Assembly: GCA_902491475.1 (NCBI GenBank)
Contig: CABUHY010000029.1
Span: 1-14,479, forward strand
Reading direction: 5' to 3'
From: an uncultured Eubacteriales bacterium
Lineage (GTDB): Bacteria > Bacillota > Clostridia > Oscillospirales > Acutalibacteraceae
Length of the DNA: 14,479 nt
Shown: positions 4,584-11,474 of the stretch, piece by piece
Layout: each line of letters begins with the position of its first letter
Position numbering within the stretch: position 1 is the first letter of the stretch
Position numbers and translations under genes: made by a program
Notes under the pieces: generated by a model
What the model was told of the DNA's origin: nothing
The model's database searches: none
Seen by the model: only the letters and a program-made list of their open reading frames with translations

Positions 4584-5743
4584 AACTCCGTCACGCAAAG
4601 CCCCGCCGAACGCTTGACGGAAGAAAGGTAAGGGCGAGGATAGTCCTTTACGGACACTACCGCCATAACCTCGGAGACGATATTTTCTTTGATATGCTTT
4701 TCAAACGGTATCCCGATGTTATGTTCTATATTGTGTTTGAACCGGCTTACGCCGAGTTCCTGTCACGCTATCCGAATGTCAGGTTCTATGACTGCACCCG
4801 TCCGATTGTCGGCAAAATAAACGCTTTCGGGCAGAAATTCCGCAAGGAAAATTTATTTGAAAAACTTCTGATAAGACTTTGCGACGGCGCAATGCACATC
4901 GGAGGCTCCGTTTATCAGCAGGTCGGGAACTGGCAGGCGGACTTTAACGGAAGAAAGGGCCGCAAGCTGTGCGGCAGGAAATTCTTTGCGATTTCCAACA
5001 ACTTCGGTCCGTACAGTACCGACTCCTACCGTGATATGTGGGCAAGAGAGTTCAAAAAGTGGACGGACATTTGCTTCAGAGACAGATATTCCTACAATCT
5101 TTTCAAGGATATTCCCACAGTGCGTTATGCTCCCGATTTGCTTTTCGGCTATCCGATTGAGCAAAAAAGGTCCGAGAAAAAAGTTGCGGTTTCGCTCATT
5201 GACGCATTTTTGGACGGCAGACCGTTTGAAAGAAACACGGCGGAAGCATATGAAAACACGCTCTCGGAAATGATAAAGCGCTTTGTAAGCGACGGATATA
5301 CGGTTTCGCTTTTGAGCTTTTGCGAGTTCGAGCAGGACCTCGTTGCGGCAGACAGGATTATATCCGCCCTGCCCAAAGAGACGGCAAAGTCGGTAAAAAG
5401 CGTTGTTTACCGTGAAAGCATCGGAGAAATTGCCGGCGAAATCGAAAAAAGCGAATATGTAATCGCAAGCCGTTTTCACGCTATGGTCTTGGGCTATATC
5501 GCAGGCAAAAAGGTGCTGCCGCTTTGTTACAGCGAAAAGACCTCAAATGTGCTGACCGACCTCGGCTTGAGCGACAGTCCGATTATGTTTGAGGATATTC
5601 CGAATTTCACGGCAGAGGAGCTCATCGCCCGTGCAAACGCAATAACCGAAGAACGGAAAAACGAGCTTTGCGGTATGTCAAAACAGCAGTTTGCGGGCTT
5701 TAACAAATTCGTCAAAAAGCACCGAGGCGAAATAAAAGAATAA
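4580..5743 (+). CDS. polysaccharide pyruvyl transferase family protein
   Basis: Members of this family (CsaB/WcaK type) transfer a pyruvate ketal to sugars of cell-wall or capsular polymers; some have other surface-glycan roles. The 387-residue reading shows an N-terminal strand-loop IVLYGHYRHNLGDD (21-34), the family-typical MHIGGSVYQQVGNW segment (105-118), and the C-terminal half motif IASRFHAMVLGYIAGKKVLPL with the conserved histidine at 300 and a following YSEKT. No ATG, GTG or TTG other than TTG 4580 occurs before the first motif; the next ATG (residue 39) would cut off the GDD loop. So the start is either this TTG, coupled to the glycosyltransferase stop, or a frameshift from that gene. 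A bidirectional terminator follows. The pair looks like a surface-glycan modification unit. Confidence 0.87.
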   Translation: MKLRHAKPRRTLDGRKVRARIVLYGHYRHNLGDDIFFDMLFKRYPDVMFYIVFEPAYAEFLSRYPNVRFYDCTRPIVGKINAFGQKFRKENLFEKLLIRLCDGAMHIGGSVYQQVGNWQADFNGRKGRKLCGRKFFAISNNFGPYSTDSYRDMWAREFKKWTDICFRDRYSYNLFKDIPTVRYAPDLLFGYPIEQKRSEKKVAVSLIDAFLDGRPFERNTAEAYENTLSEMIKRFVSDGYTVSLLSFCEFEQDLVAADRIISALPKETAKSVKSVVYRESIGEIAGEIEKSEYVIASRFHAMVLGYIAGKKVLPLCYSEKTSNVLTDLGLSDSPIMFEDIPNFTAEELIARANAITEERKNELCGMSKQQFAGFNKFVKKHRGEIKE

Positions 5744-5746
5744 CAA

Positions 5747-5786
5747 AAAGACCGAGTATACAAAATACCCGGTCTTTACTTTTTAT
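5747..5786. terminator. bidirectional terminator
   Basis: AAAGACCG (5747-5754) pairs with CGGTCTTT (5770-5777), with an inner GTAT/ATAC extension. On the plus strand ACTTTTTATT follows; on the minus strand TTGTTATTC follows a T-ending arm. It serves the convergent pyruvyl transferase and nagB genes. Confidence 0.85.
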
Positions 5787-5792
5787 TATGAA

Positions 5793-6512
5793 TTATAAAA
5801 GGCTTGCCGCCGCCTTGTCGATATAGATGTCGACATCGTGGTGGAACTGCAATATGGAAGCGGGGCAAACAGGCGTAACATCGCCCGAAATCATTGCCGA
5901 AACAGCGTCCGCCTTTTCGATTCCCGTTGCGATAAGTACGATTTTCTGTGCTTTCATAATCGAGCCTACGCCCATTGTAAGTGCGTGAGTGGGCATCGGG
6001 TTTTCGTCAAAATACTTTGAGTTTGCCGAAATGGTGCTCTGTGTGAGCTTTACCTTGAACGAACCCTTGGAGAAGCAGATGGACGGCTCGTTGAAGCCGA
6101 TATGTCCGTTTCTGCCTACGCCGAGAAGCTGAATGTCAACCTTTGCCTCGTCGAGCATATCGTCGTAGCGTTCACATTCCTCCTCGATATTTTCGGCGTT
6201 GCCGTTGAGGAAATGAACATTTTCCTCCTTTATATCGGTGTGGTTGAACAGCTCCGTGTGCATAAACGAATAATAGCTGTTCTTGTCGTTTTTGGGAAGA
6301 TTTACATATTCGTCAAGGTTATATGTCTTAACCCCTGCGAGTGATACATTGCCCTTTTTGTACTCCTCGGCAATATACTTATATGTCGGAATGGGCGAAG
6401 CACCCGTAGCGAGTCCGAGCGTTATGTCGGGCTTGCGGTTGATTGCGTCGACAAAAAGCTTACCGACAGCCTGTCCGATTTCCTGAGCGTTTTCCATTAT
6501 GTATATATTCAT
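5793..6512 (-). CDS. nagB: glucosamine-6-phosphate deaminase
   Basis: Converts glucosamine 6-phosphate to fructose 6-phosphate and ammonia in amino-sugar catabolism (cytoplasm). The 239-residue protein, the short Bacillus-type length, shows the phosphate-binding LGLATGASPIPTY (32-44), the catalytic acidic pair in YNLDEYV (D67), and the GVGRNGHIGFNEP loop (131-143) with H137 and E142. Position 135 is Asn, as in Bacillus NagB, rather than the Asp of E. coli. The MPTHALTMGVGSIMKAQKIV segment is also typical. The ATG at 6512 has a modest GAGAAGTGA ribosome site. It has its own strong extended -10 promoter and is divergent from acpS. No nagA lies next to it. Confidence 0.95.
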   Translation of the reverse strand: MNIYIMENAQEIGQAVGKLFVDAINRKPDITLGLATGASPIPTYKYIAEEYKKGNVSLAGVKTYNLDEYVNLPKNDKNSYYSFMHTELFNHTDIKEENVHFLNGNAENIEEECERYDDMLDEAKVDIQLLGVGRNGHIGFNEPSICFSKGSFKVKLTQSTISANSKYFDENPMPTHALTMGVGSIMKAQKIVLIATGIEKADAVSAMISGDVTPVCPASILQFHHDVDIYIDKAAASLL

Positions 6513-6551
6513 ACAGTCACTTCTCTTCTTTCATTTTTACTCTGAAACATA

Positions 6552-6579
6552 ATTGTACCATAAAACATAAAAAATTCAA
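6552..6579 (-). promoter_or_regulatory. nagB promoter
   Basis: Minus strand: -35 TTGAAT (6574-6579), 16-nt spacer, -10 TACAAT (6552-6557) preceded by TGG (extended -10). Confidence 0.7.
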
Positions 6580-6599
6580 CATTTATTTACTTTTTTGTT

Positions 6600-6627
6600 T
6601 TGTGTAAGACTTAATTTATGATACAAT
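6600..6627 (+). promoter_or_regulatory. acpS-nnr-lipoprotein operon promoter
   Basis: Plus strand: -35 TTGTGT (6600-6605), 16-nt spacer, -10 TACAAT (6622-6627) preceded by TGA (extended -10). It is divergent from the nagB promoter 20 bp away. Confidence 0.6.
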
Positions 6628-6676
6628 TAAATTATGAAATCCCGAAAAGGTTTTGTCGGCAAATTCGGAGGAAATT

Positions 6677-7048
6677 ATGATAAAAAACGGAATTGACTCG
6701 GTCGAAATAAGCCGAATAGAACGCTCGCTTGAAAGCGAAAGCTTCAAAAGGCGTGTTTACGGCAATGAGGAGTTAAAAGAGCTTGAAAATAAAAAGGCGG
6801 AGAGCTTTGCAGGTGCGTTCTGCGCCAAAGAGGCGTTTTCAAAGGCACTCGGAACGGGTGTTCGGGGCTTTTCGCTGTGCGAGGTACAGGTGCTGCACGA
6901 CGGATACGGCGCACCGTATTTTTCCCTTTCGGGAAATGCGGAAAAAATCGCCCGTGAAAAGGGTCTTGAATTTTCATTGAGCATAACTCACACCGACACC
7001 GTTGCGACGGCTTCGGTAATAGCATACGGAGGAACGAAAAATGATTAA
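6677..7048 (+). CDS. acpS: holo-[acyl-carrier-protein] synthase
   Basis: Moves 4'-phosphopantetheine from coenzyme A to a serine of acyl carrier protein, activating it for fatty-acid synthesis. The 123-residue protein has the two family motifs: GIDSVEISRIER (5-16) with the Mg-binding D7, and FAGAFCAKEAFSKALGTG (44-61) with E52. The SLSITHTDTVATASVIA ending (100-116) is also typical. The ATG at 6677 follows CGGAGG; an upstream in-frame TTG at 6653 is less likely. It overlaps the next gene by 8 nt, so the two are translationally coupled. In many Firmicutes acpS starts a cluster of nnr, a LolA-like lipoprotein, alr and mazEF; here only the first part is kept together. Confidence 0.94.
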   Translation: MIKNGIDSVEISRIERSLESESFKRRVYGNEELKELENKKAESFAGAFCAKEAFSKALGTGVRGFSLCEVQVLHDGYGAPYFSLSGNAEKIAREKGLEFSLSITHTDTVATASVIAYGGTKND

Positions 7049-8582
7049 AATACTTTCTTCAAAGCAGATAAAAGAGGTGGAAAATGCGGCGAACGAGGGC
7101 GGCATTACCTATCTTCGCTTAATGGAAAATGCAGGCTCTGCGTGTGCAAAGACAATCCGTAACAAATTCGACGACACGGGGCTTCGCAGAGTGCTGATAG
7201 TCTGCGGCAAGGGCAAAAACGGCGGCGACGGCTATGTTATCGCCCGCAAGCTTACCGAAAACGGCTACAAGGTAACGGTGCTTCTCACTATGGGCGAGCC
7301 TGTTGCGGACACCGCACGGGAGATGTTTGAGCGCATAAAGACAGGCGGCGTGCAAATCGAAAGCTACGACGAAAACGATGAAAAATACGACCGTATGATA
7401 CAAAACAGCGACATTATCGTTGACTGCGTTTTCGGCACAGGCTTTTCGGGAGTCCCCGACGACAGACTGCAAACACTTTTCAAAAAGATGTCCGACAGCG
7501 ACGGATATGTCATAAGCATCGACCTGCCGAGCGGTATGTGCGCCGACTCGAGCGAGCTTTCCGCACCGTGCGTCAAAGCCGATATGACGGTTTCGGTAAT
7601 TGCGCTTAAATATTCGCTTGTCTACTATCCGTCTGCGGAATTTGCGGGAGATATACAGGTTGTTTCCATAGGTATCCCCGAGGAAATCCTGCGCTCTTTT
7701 TCGGGCGGCTACACGCTCAACATAAACGATATTAAATCAAAAATCCCGAAACGCAGTGAGCTTTCCAACAAGGGCGATTTCGGCAAAGCGCTTATTATTG
7801 CGGGAAGCTATGAAATGCCCGGTGCGGCACTGCTCTCCTCTTGGGCGGCTTCCGAGAGCGGAACGGGAATTGTAAAATCAGCCTTCCCCGACAAGGCATA
7901 CCCCGTTATGATGAATGTCTGCCCCGAAAAGGTGCTCATCCCCCTGCCCTCAAACAAATTCGGCAGGATTTCCTCACTTGCCGAAGAGCGCATTAAAGCG
8001 GAGCTTAAAGGCTGTACGGCGGTGCTTGTGGGCTGCGGTCTCGGAAACGATTACGACACAAAGCAGGTTGTAAAAGCCGTGCTTGAAAATTCACAGGTGC
8101 CCGTTGTCCTTGACGCCGACGGCATAAACACAATGTGCGAGTGCATAGATATTATTAAAAACGCAAAGGCGAAAGTTGTTATAACCCCGCACCCCGGCGA
8201 GGCGGCAAGACTGCTCGGCTGTACCGTCAAAGAGGTTCAAACGGACAGAATTGCGGCTTGCAAAAAGCTCACAGAAATTACAGGCGCAACGGTTGTGTTA
8301 AAGGGCTCACGGACGGTCGTATCCGACAACGGCGAGGATTTTTACATTAACAGAACAGGCAATTCGGGGCTTGCGACGGCAGGCAGCGGAGATGTGCTTG
8401 CGGGCATAATCGTTTCGCTCATCTGCCAGAAGATAAGACCCGAGCTTGCGGCGGTGCTCGGCACATTTATCCACGGCTATGCGGGCGACACCGCAACCGA
8501 AAAATACTCAAAAATGGGTATGACCGCTCAAAAAATTATCGCAGAGCTTCCGAAAACGCTTTCCGCCTTTGAAAAAGGGTGA
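7041..8582 (+). CDS. nnr: bifunctional NAD(P)HX epimerase / ADP-dependent NAD(P)HX dehydratase
   Basis: Repairs hydrated (damaged) NADH and NADPH: the N-terminal half interconverts the R and S epimers, the C-terminal half dehydrates the S form using ADP. In the 513-residue protein the epimerase half (about 1-220) shows VCGKGKNGGDGYVIAR (54-69), D128 in DCVFGTGFSG and SIDLPSGM (159-166). The dehydratase half (about 235-510) shows KGDFGKALIIAGS (244-256), TPHPGEAARLLG (H384-E387) and NSGLATAGSGDVLAGI with the GSGD loop at 448-451. Both halves look complete. GGAGGAACGAAAA precedes the ATG at 7041, inside the end of acpS. The lipoprotein gene follows after 9 nt. Confidence 0.96.
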   Translation: MIKILSSKQIKEVENAANEGGITYLRLMENAGSACAKTIRNKFDDTGLRRVLIVCGKGKNGGDGYVIARKLTENGYKVTVLLTMGEPVADTAREMFERIKTGGVQIESYDENDEKYDRMIQNSDIIVDCVFGTGFSGVPDDRLQTLFKKMSDSDGYVISIDLPSGMCADSSELSAPCVKADMTVSVIALKYSLVYYPSAEFAGDIQVVSIGIPEEILRSFSGGYTLNINDIKSKIPKRSELSNKGDFGKALIIAGSYEMPGAALLSSWAASESGTGIVKSAFPDKAYPVMMNVCPEKVLIPLPSNKFGRISSLAEERIKAELKGCTAVLVGCGLGNDYDTKQVVKAVLENSQVPVVLDADGINTMCECIDIIKNAKAKVVITPHPGEAARLLGCTVKEVQTDRIAACKKLTEITGATVVLKGSRTVVSDNGEDFYINRTGNSGLATAGSGDVLAGIIVSLICQKIRPELAAVLGTFIHGYAGDTATEKYSKMGMTAQKIIAELPKTLSAFEKG

Positions 8583-8591
8583 TATGCTTTT

Positions 8592-9086
8592 ATGAAAAAA
8601 TTCCTGTGTGCGGTGACGGTATTCGTTTTACTGCTTACGGGATGTTCAAAGACTGCGGGCGGCGATGAACTGCGTCTGCCCGACGAAATCTCGGCAGAGG
8701 TGAGCATAACGCACAAGTCCTCACAGTATTCCGCAACGCTCACGCAGAGGCAGGGATATATAAATCTCAGCTATTCGGCGCCGAAATATCTCAACGGGCT
8801 ATCCCTTACCAAGGATGAAAACGGCAGTACCGCCGAGCTTTCGGGGCTTCGGGTGTCGTCGGCGACAAACTACTTTTCGGACAATTCCGCAATATGCGTG
8901 CTTCAAAAAATTCTTACCGCCGCTAAAAAAAGCTCTGCGGAGCTTTCAAGCGAACGCTCGGGAGAGACAATGATTTTTTCGGGCGAAACGGACGGTATAA
9001 AGTTCCAAATCAAAACCGATTTGCAGGCTCAAAGCATTTATGAAATATCGGTGCCCGACAAGGGATTTACCTTTACATTCAATTAA
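8592..9086 (+). CDS. lipoprotein, possibly LolA-like, unknown function
   Basis: The 164-residue protein starts with a lipoprotein signal peptide: KK, a hydrophobic core (4-15) and lipobox LLTGC with the modified cysteine at 18. It is therefore expected on the outer face of the membrane. The rest is beta-rich (SQYSATLTQRQGYINLSYS, GIKFQIKTDLQAQSIYEISV) and could have a LolA/LppX-like fold, in line with the lipoprotein (YdcC in Bacillus) that sits beside acpS in many Firmicutes. That link rests on position and pattern only. It starts 9 nt after nnr, whose AGGGTGA end may serve as ribosome site, and ends just before a strong terminator. About half the length of YdcC-type proteins, so it may be a reduced relative. 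Confidence 0.82.
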   Translation: MKKFLCAVTVFVLLLTGCSKTAGGDELRLPDEISAEVSITHKSSQYSATLTQRQGYINLSYSAPKYLNGLSLTKDENGSTAELSGLRVSSATNYFSDNSAICVLQKILTAAKKSSAELSSERSGETMIFSGETDGIKFQIKTDLQAQSIYEISVPDKGFTFTFN

Positions 9087-9088
9087 AA

Positions 9089-9132
9089 AAGACGGCTTAC
9101 TTCCGAGTGAAATAAGCCGTCTTGATTTTTTT
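9089..9132. terminator. bidirectional terminator
   Basis: AAGACGGCTTA (9089-9099) pairs perfectly with TAAGCCGTCTT (9113-9123), then GATTTTTTT on the plus strand; on the minus strand the stem ends in TTTTTT. It serves both the acpS operon and the convergent GtrA-like gene. Confidence 0.9.
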
Positions 9133-9136
9133 CGTT

Positions 9137-9655
9137 TTATTTTGCCTGTTCCTTTTCTTTTTCCTGTTCGGGTTCGTCCGTATGCTTCATAATTACGAAT
9201 TTGTTCATCGGGAAGATGATAGCGACCGCAACGAGCATCGAAACGAGCTTCGGAACCCAGTCGATAAGCAATTTAATGTCCGTGATGTTCCTCATAACGG
9301 GCTGTAATGCGCCTGCAATCCAGGTCTTTAAGCAAATTACCACAATGACCATCGAAAAGTACATTATTGCGCTTTTAACAACGCTGTTGTTGGCGTTGAA
9401 GGTCGCTTTGCGGTTGATTGTGAACGATACGATTTCCGCAAGGATTGCCGATACGAAGAACGCAACGAACATACCCGTCGTGTCGTAATGGAAAACGAAG
9501 AAATCGAATTGATTGGGAAGCTTTGCGGGCAAAAGATAGCTCATTATCAGAAATGAGATTGTTTCGGTAAGCCCCGCAAGCATTGAGATGAGCGAAAACT
9601 TGATAAACTGAATTACCGTTTCGTGTTTTTCTTTGAACTGCTTAAAATCAGCCAT
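9137..9655 (-). CDS. GtrA-like membrane protein
   Basis: Four-helix membrane protein of the GtrA family, which is linked to moving lipid-linked sugars (flipping undecaprenyl-phosphate sugars) for surface glycan modification. The 172 residues give helices at about 15-42, 61-80, 95-118 and 134-155. The FTINRKATFN segment after helix 2 and FPMNKFVIMK after helix 4 are typical of the family. The tail is strongly charged (EPEQEKEKEQAK). AAGGGGG precedes the ATG at 9655. No glycosyltransferase gene adjoins it; the nearest are at 3.3-5.7 kb. The exact lipid-sugar substrate cannot be told. Confidence 0.88.
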   Translation of the reverse strand: MADFKQFKEKHETVIQFIKFSLISMLAGLTETISFLIMSYLLPAKLPNQFDFFVFHYDTTGMFVAFFVSAILAEIVSFTINRKATFNANNSVVKSAIMYFSMVIVVICLKTWIAGALQPVMRNITDIKLLIDWVPKLVSMLVAVAIIFPMNKFVIMKHTDEPEQEKEKEQAK

Positions 9656-9671
9656 GGTATAACCCCCTTAA

Positions 9672-9713
9672 TGTTATGTTTATAAACTAACATTTTATCG
9701 GGGTGTTTGTCAA
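9672..9713 (-). promoter_or_regulatory. GtrA-like gene promoter with dyad
   Basis: Minus strand: -35 TTGACA (9708-9713), 17-nt spacer, weak -10 TTAGTT (9685-9690). A near-perfect dyad at 9672-9692 (TGTTA, GTTTATAAAC, TAACA, one base off symmetry) covers the -10 box and start site and may be a repressor operator. Confidence 0.5.
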
Positions 9714-9763
9714 TAAATTTTTATCCCGAGTACCGTTATTCGGACTTTGCCCCTGTTCAGGTA

Positions 9764-9792
9764 TTGACATCGTGAGAAAAAGGCGGTATTAT
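9764..9792 (+). promoter_or_regulatory. strong sigma-A promoter of SOS-type transcript
   Basis: TTGACA (9764-9769), 17-nt spacer, TATTAT (9787-9792). It is the best-matching promoter in the window and is followed immediately by a LexA box. Confidence 0.8.
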
Positions 9793-9797
9793 ATTCA

Positions 9798-9811
9798 CGA
9801 ACATTTGTTCG
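9798..9811 (+). promoter_or_regulatory. LexA (SOS) box
   Basis: CGAACATTTGTTCG matches the Firmicute LexA/DinR operator (CGAACnnnnGTTYG) at all fixed positions and is a near-perfect palindrome. It lies at the expected transcription start, where bound LexA would block the promoter at 9764-9792. The downstream transcript should be induced by DNA damage. Confidence 0.85.
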
Positions 9812-9827
9812 GAAAGGAGAGTGGAAT

Positions 9828-9851
9828 ATGTGTTTTCAAATAAATATTTAA
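9828..9851 (+). CDS. 7-codon leader ORF in SOS-type transcript
   Basis: ATG at 9828 with AAAGGAGA 8 nt upstream opens a frame encoding MCFQINI and then TAA. The ribosome site is among the best in the window, so ribosomes should load here. It may be a leader peptide that controls the 52-codon frame 38 nt downstream, or the stub of a decayed gene. No other evidence for function. Confidence 0.45.
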   Translation: MCFQINI

Positions 9852-9889
9852 GGTGTTTCGGCGTGATTATTATGTAAAGGAGCAGTCAA

Positions 9890-10048
9890 ATGGTAAAAAA
9901 CATTTTGGTTTCGACTGAGGACATTGCCGAAACCGCAGAATTTGTTATGGTAAAATTTACGGAAATAGTAGACGGGGTGCTCACCGTGAGCATCGAAAAG
10001 GGCATAAAAAATACCGACGGGGATATAATCCGCTTTGAAAAGCCGTAA
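9890..10048 (+). CDS. 52-residue protein under LexA control, unknown function
   Basis: AAAGGAG lies 7 nt before the ATG at 9890. The product (52 residues) starts MVKNILVSTEDIAETAEFVM and ends IIRFEKP. It is mildly acidic, has no signal peptide or membrane helix and no cysteine, and looks like a small alpha/beta protein. I do not recognise it. It is too hydrophilic to be a TisB-like membrane toxin, and lacks the N-terminal membrane anchor of YneA-type division inhibitors. The gene lies in the LexA-box transcript, so a role in DNA-damage response is inferred from the promoter only. Its last codons share sequence with the terminator stem at 10013-10059. Confidence 0.65.
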   Translation: MVKNILVSTEDIAETAEFVMVKFTEIVDGVLTVSIEKGIKNTDGDIIRFEKP

Positions 10049-10059
10049 ACCCCGTCGGT
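10013..10059 (-). terminator. terminator for merR operon, overlaps small ORF end
   Basis: ACCGACGGGG (10013-10022) pairs perfectly with CCCCGTCGGT (10050-10059), with a small inner hairpin. On the minus strand ATTTTTTATG follows, a good terminator for the cupin gene. On the plus strand only GTGTAATTTATTT follows, so it would be weaker for the small-ORF transcript. Confidence 0.75.
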
Positions 10060-10066
10060 GTGTAAT

Positions 10067-10822
10067 TTATTTAAGCTTGTTGTATTCCCCGTCACTTACG
10101 GGTTCAAGCCATTCGTTTGAGGCGTCCTTTCCGGGAACCTCGACCGCAAGGTGGCTGAACCAGCTGTCGGGAGCCGCACCGTGCCAGTGCTTTACGCCCG
10201 CAGGAATGTTAATGCAGTCGCCCGGCTTCATTTCAACTGCGGGCTTGCCCCATTCCTGATAATAGCCTCTGCCCGCAACGCAGACCAAAATCTGTCCGCC
10301 GCCCTCGCTTGCGTGGTGTACATGCCAGTTGTTGCGGCATTTCGGCTCAAAAGTTACATTGTAAATTCCGACCTGCTCGGTGCTTATCGGAGCCAAATAG
10401 CTCTGACCGATGAAATATTTCGCAAACGCAACATTCGGCTCGCCTATCGGGAAAATCATGGAAGCCTGATGCTTAGCCTTTTCACTGTCGCTTTCGGGCT
10501 CGACATTCCACACCTCTTTGGCAAGGTTGAACACCGCCCAGCCCTTGGGCCAACCTGTATAAAATGCGGTGTGCGTGATTATCGCCGCAATCTCCTTTTG
10601 CGTTACGCCGTGATTTTTTGCGTTTTGCAGGTGGAATTTAAGCGAAGAGTCGGTAATTCCCGACGCCATAAGCGCAACAACCGTGATAATGCTTCTGGTC
10701 TTAACATCAATGTCGCCGTTGTTCCAGTTTTCTCCGAAAAGAACATCGTCGTTATAATGGGCAAAATCGGGAGCAAACTCGCCGAGAGCGTCCCTGCCCG
10801 CCGTCTGTACAATTTTTTTCAT
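10067..10822 (-). CDS. carboxymuconolactone decarboxylase-like / cupin fusion protein
   Basis: The 251-residue protein joins two domains. Residues about 10-110 are carboxymuconolactone decarboxylase/AhpD-like (NNGDIDVKTRSIITVVALMA, then HLQNAKNHGVTQKEIAAII), but without the CxxC pair of AhpD peroxidase-reductases. Residues about 145-235 are a cupin barrel with likely metal ligands H167, H169 and H212 in NNWHVHHASEGGGQILV and PAGVKHWHG. Such fusions are common in gut anaerobes and are of uncertain function, often suggested for stress or small-molecule detoxification. AGAGGTAATGAAGT precedes the ATG at 10822. It lies 27 nt behind a merR gene and is probably its target and operon partner. Confidence 0.9.
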   Translation of the reverse strand: MKKIVQTAGRDALGEFAPDFAHYNDDVLFGENWNNGDIDVKTRSIITVVALMASGITDSSLKFHLQNAKNHGVTQKEIAAIITHTAFYTGWPKGWAVFNLAKEVWNVEPESDSEKAKHQASMIFPIGEPNVAFAKYFIGQSYLAPISTEQVGIYNVTFEPKCRNNWHVHHASEGGGQILVCVAGRGYYQEWGKPAVEMKPGDCINIPAGVKHWHGAAPDSWFSHLAVEVPGKDASNEWLEPVSDGEYNKLK

Positions 10823-10849
10823 ACTTCATTACCTCTTTATATATGAATT

Positions 10850-11290
10850 TTAATTGTGAGCCTTGTCATACAGCGCCTTGATGTCCTCGGGCAATTTGTC
10901 GGGGATAATGCGCTTAAGGTCGTCCTCGTTGCCGTCCTTCATCGCCTTGTCGTAGTACCAGCACTTGAATTTGACCATAGCGAGATGCTTTTCAAGCTCC
11001 GCCATTTCGTTTTCGAGCGACTCTTTCCTCGCCTCAAACAGCGCCTTGCGCTCATGGTAAGTTGACGGACCCTCGGTGCACCAAAGCATAAACTGTTTTA
11101 TTTCCTTGATTTCAAGCCCCGACTTTTTAAGGCAGTCGATAACCCTGAGGGCTTCAAGCTCGTTGTCCGAAAATTTGCGTATTCCCGATGTGCGCTCAAG
11201 ATGAGGGAAAAGCCCCTCTTTGTCGTAATAGCGAAGCGTGGAAATGGGCAAATCAAACATTTCGGCAACCTGACCGATTGAATAGTACAT
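10850..11290 (-). CDS. MerR-family transcriptional regulator
   Basis: The 146-residue protein has an N-terminal winged helix-turn-helix, MYYSIGQVAEMFDLPISTLRYYDKEGLFPHLERTSG in outline (1-36), followed by the second MerR helix pair (FSDNELEALRVIDCLKKSGLEIKEIKQFML) and a long dimerisation helix (about 80-115). The C-terminal effector part is short and has one cysteine in the FKCWYYDKAM segment, so it is not a classic metal sensor. The ATG at 11290 has GGGAGAAAG upstream; a longer reading to 11347 adds residues outside the family. A dyad (11361-11380) just downstream of its promoter is the likely operator. It probably controls itself and the cupin gene. Confidence 0.92.
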   Translation of the reverse strand: MYYSIGQVAEMFDLPISTLRYYDKEGLFPHLERTSGIRKFSDNELEALRVIDCLKKSGLEIKEIKQFMLWCTEGPSTYHERKALFEARKESLENEMAELEKHLAMVKFKCWYYDKAMKDGNEDDLKRIIPDKLPEDIKALYDKAHN

Positions 11291-11360
11291 ATCTTTCTCC
11301 CTGTAACAAGCTTTGAGCAAAGCGCCGCTTTTCGGCAAACTGTTCAAAGCAATTTTCTCT

Positions 11361-11421
11361 ACCTAAAGTTAGGTTTAGGTTTTTACGAATTTATTATAGC
11401 AGAAACAAAAATGTTTTTCAA
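11361..11421 (-). promoter_or_regulatory. merR operon promoter and operator dyad
   Basis: Minus strand: -35 TTGAAA (11416-11421), 17-nt spacer, -10 TATAAT (11393-11398). ACCTAAA (11361-11367) and TTTAGGT (11374-11380) form a 20-bp dyad just downstream of the start site. CCTAAA-type dyads are typical of MerR regulators, although these usually sit inside the spacer; here the position suggests plain repression, or a second promoter. Confidence 0.65.
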
Positions 11422-11474
11422 GAGGATTTGAAAGAATTTTTGTTTTTGATAAGTATGCCTGACCGAAAACGCAG

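Noticed and set aside
4853..5479. 208-codon minus-strand frame opposite the pyruvyl transferase
   Set aside because: Antisense shadow; the plus-strand frame has the family motifs.
9828..10048. Single longer SOS gene split by a frameshift
   Set aside because: The 7-codon and 52-codon frames are in different frames, each has its own good ribosome site, and stops occur in all frames between them, so one simple indel does not join them.
10151..10846. 231-codon plus-strand frame opposite the cupin gene
   Set aside because: Antisense shadow of the CMD-cupin gene, which has intact domains and a good ribosome site.
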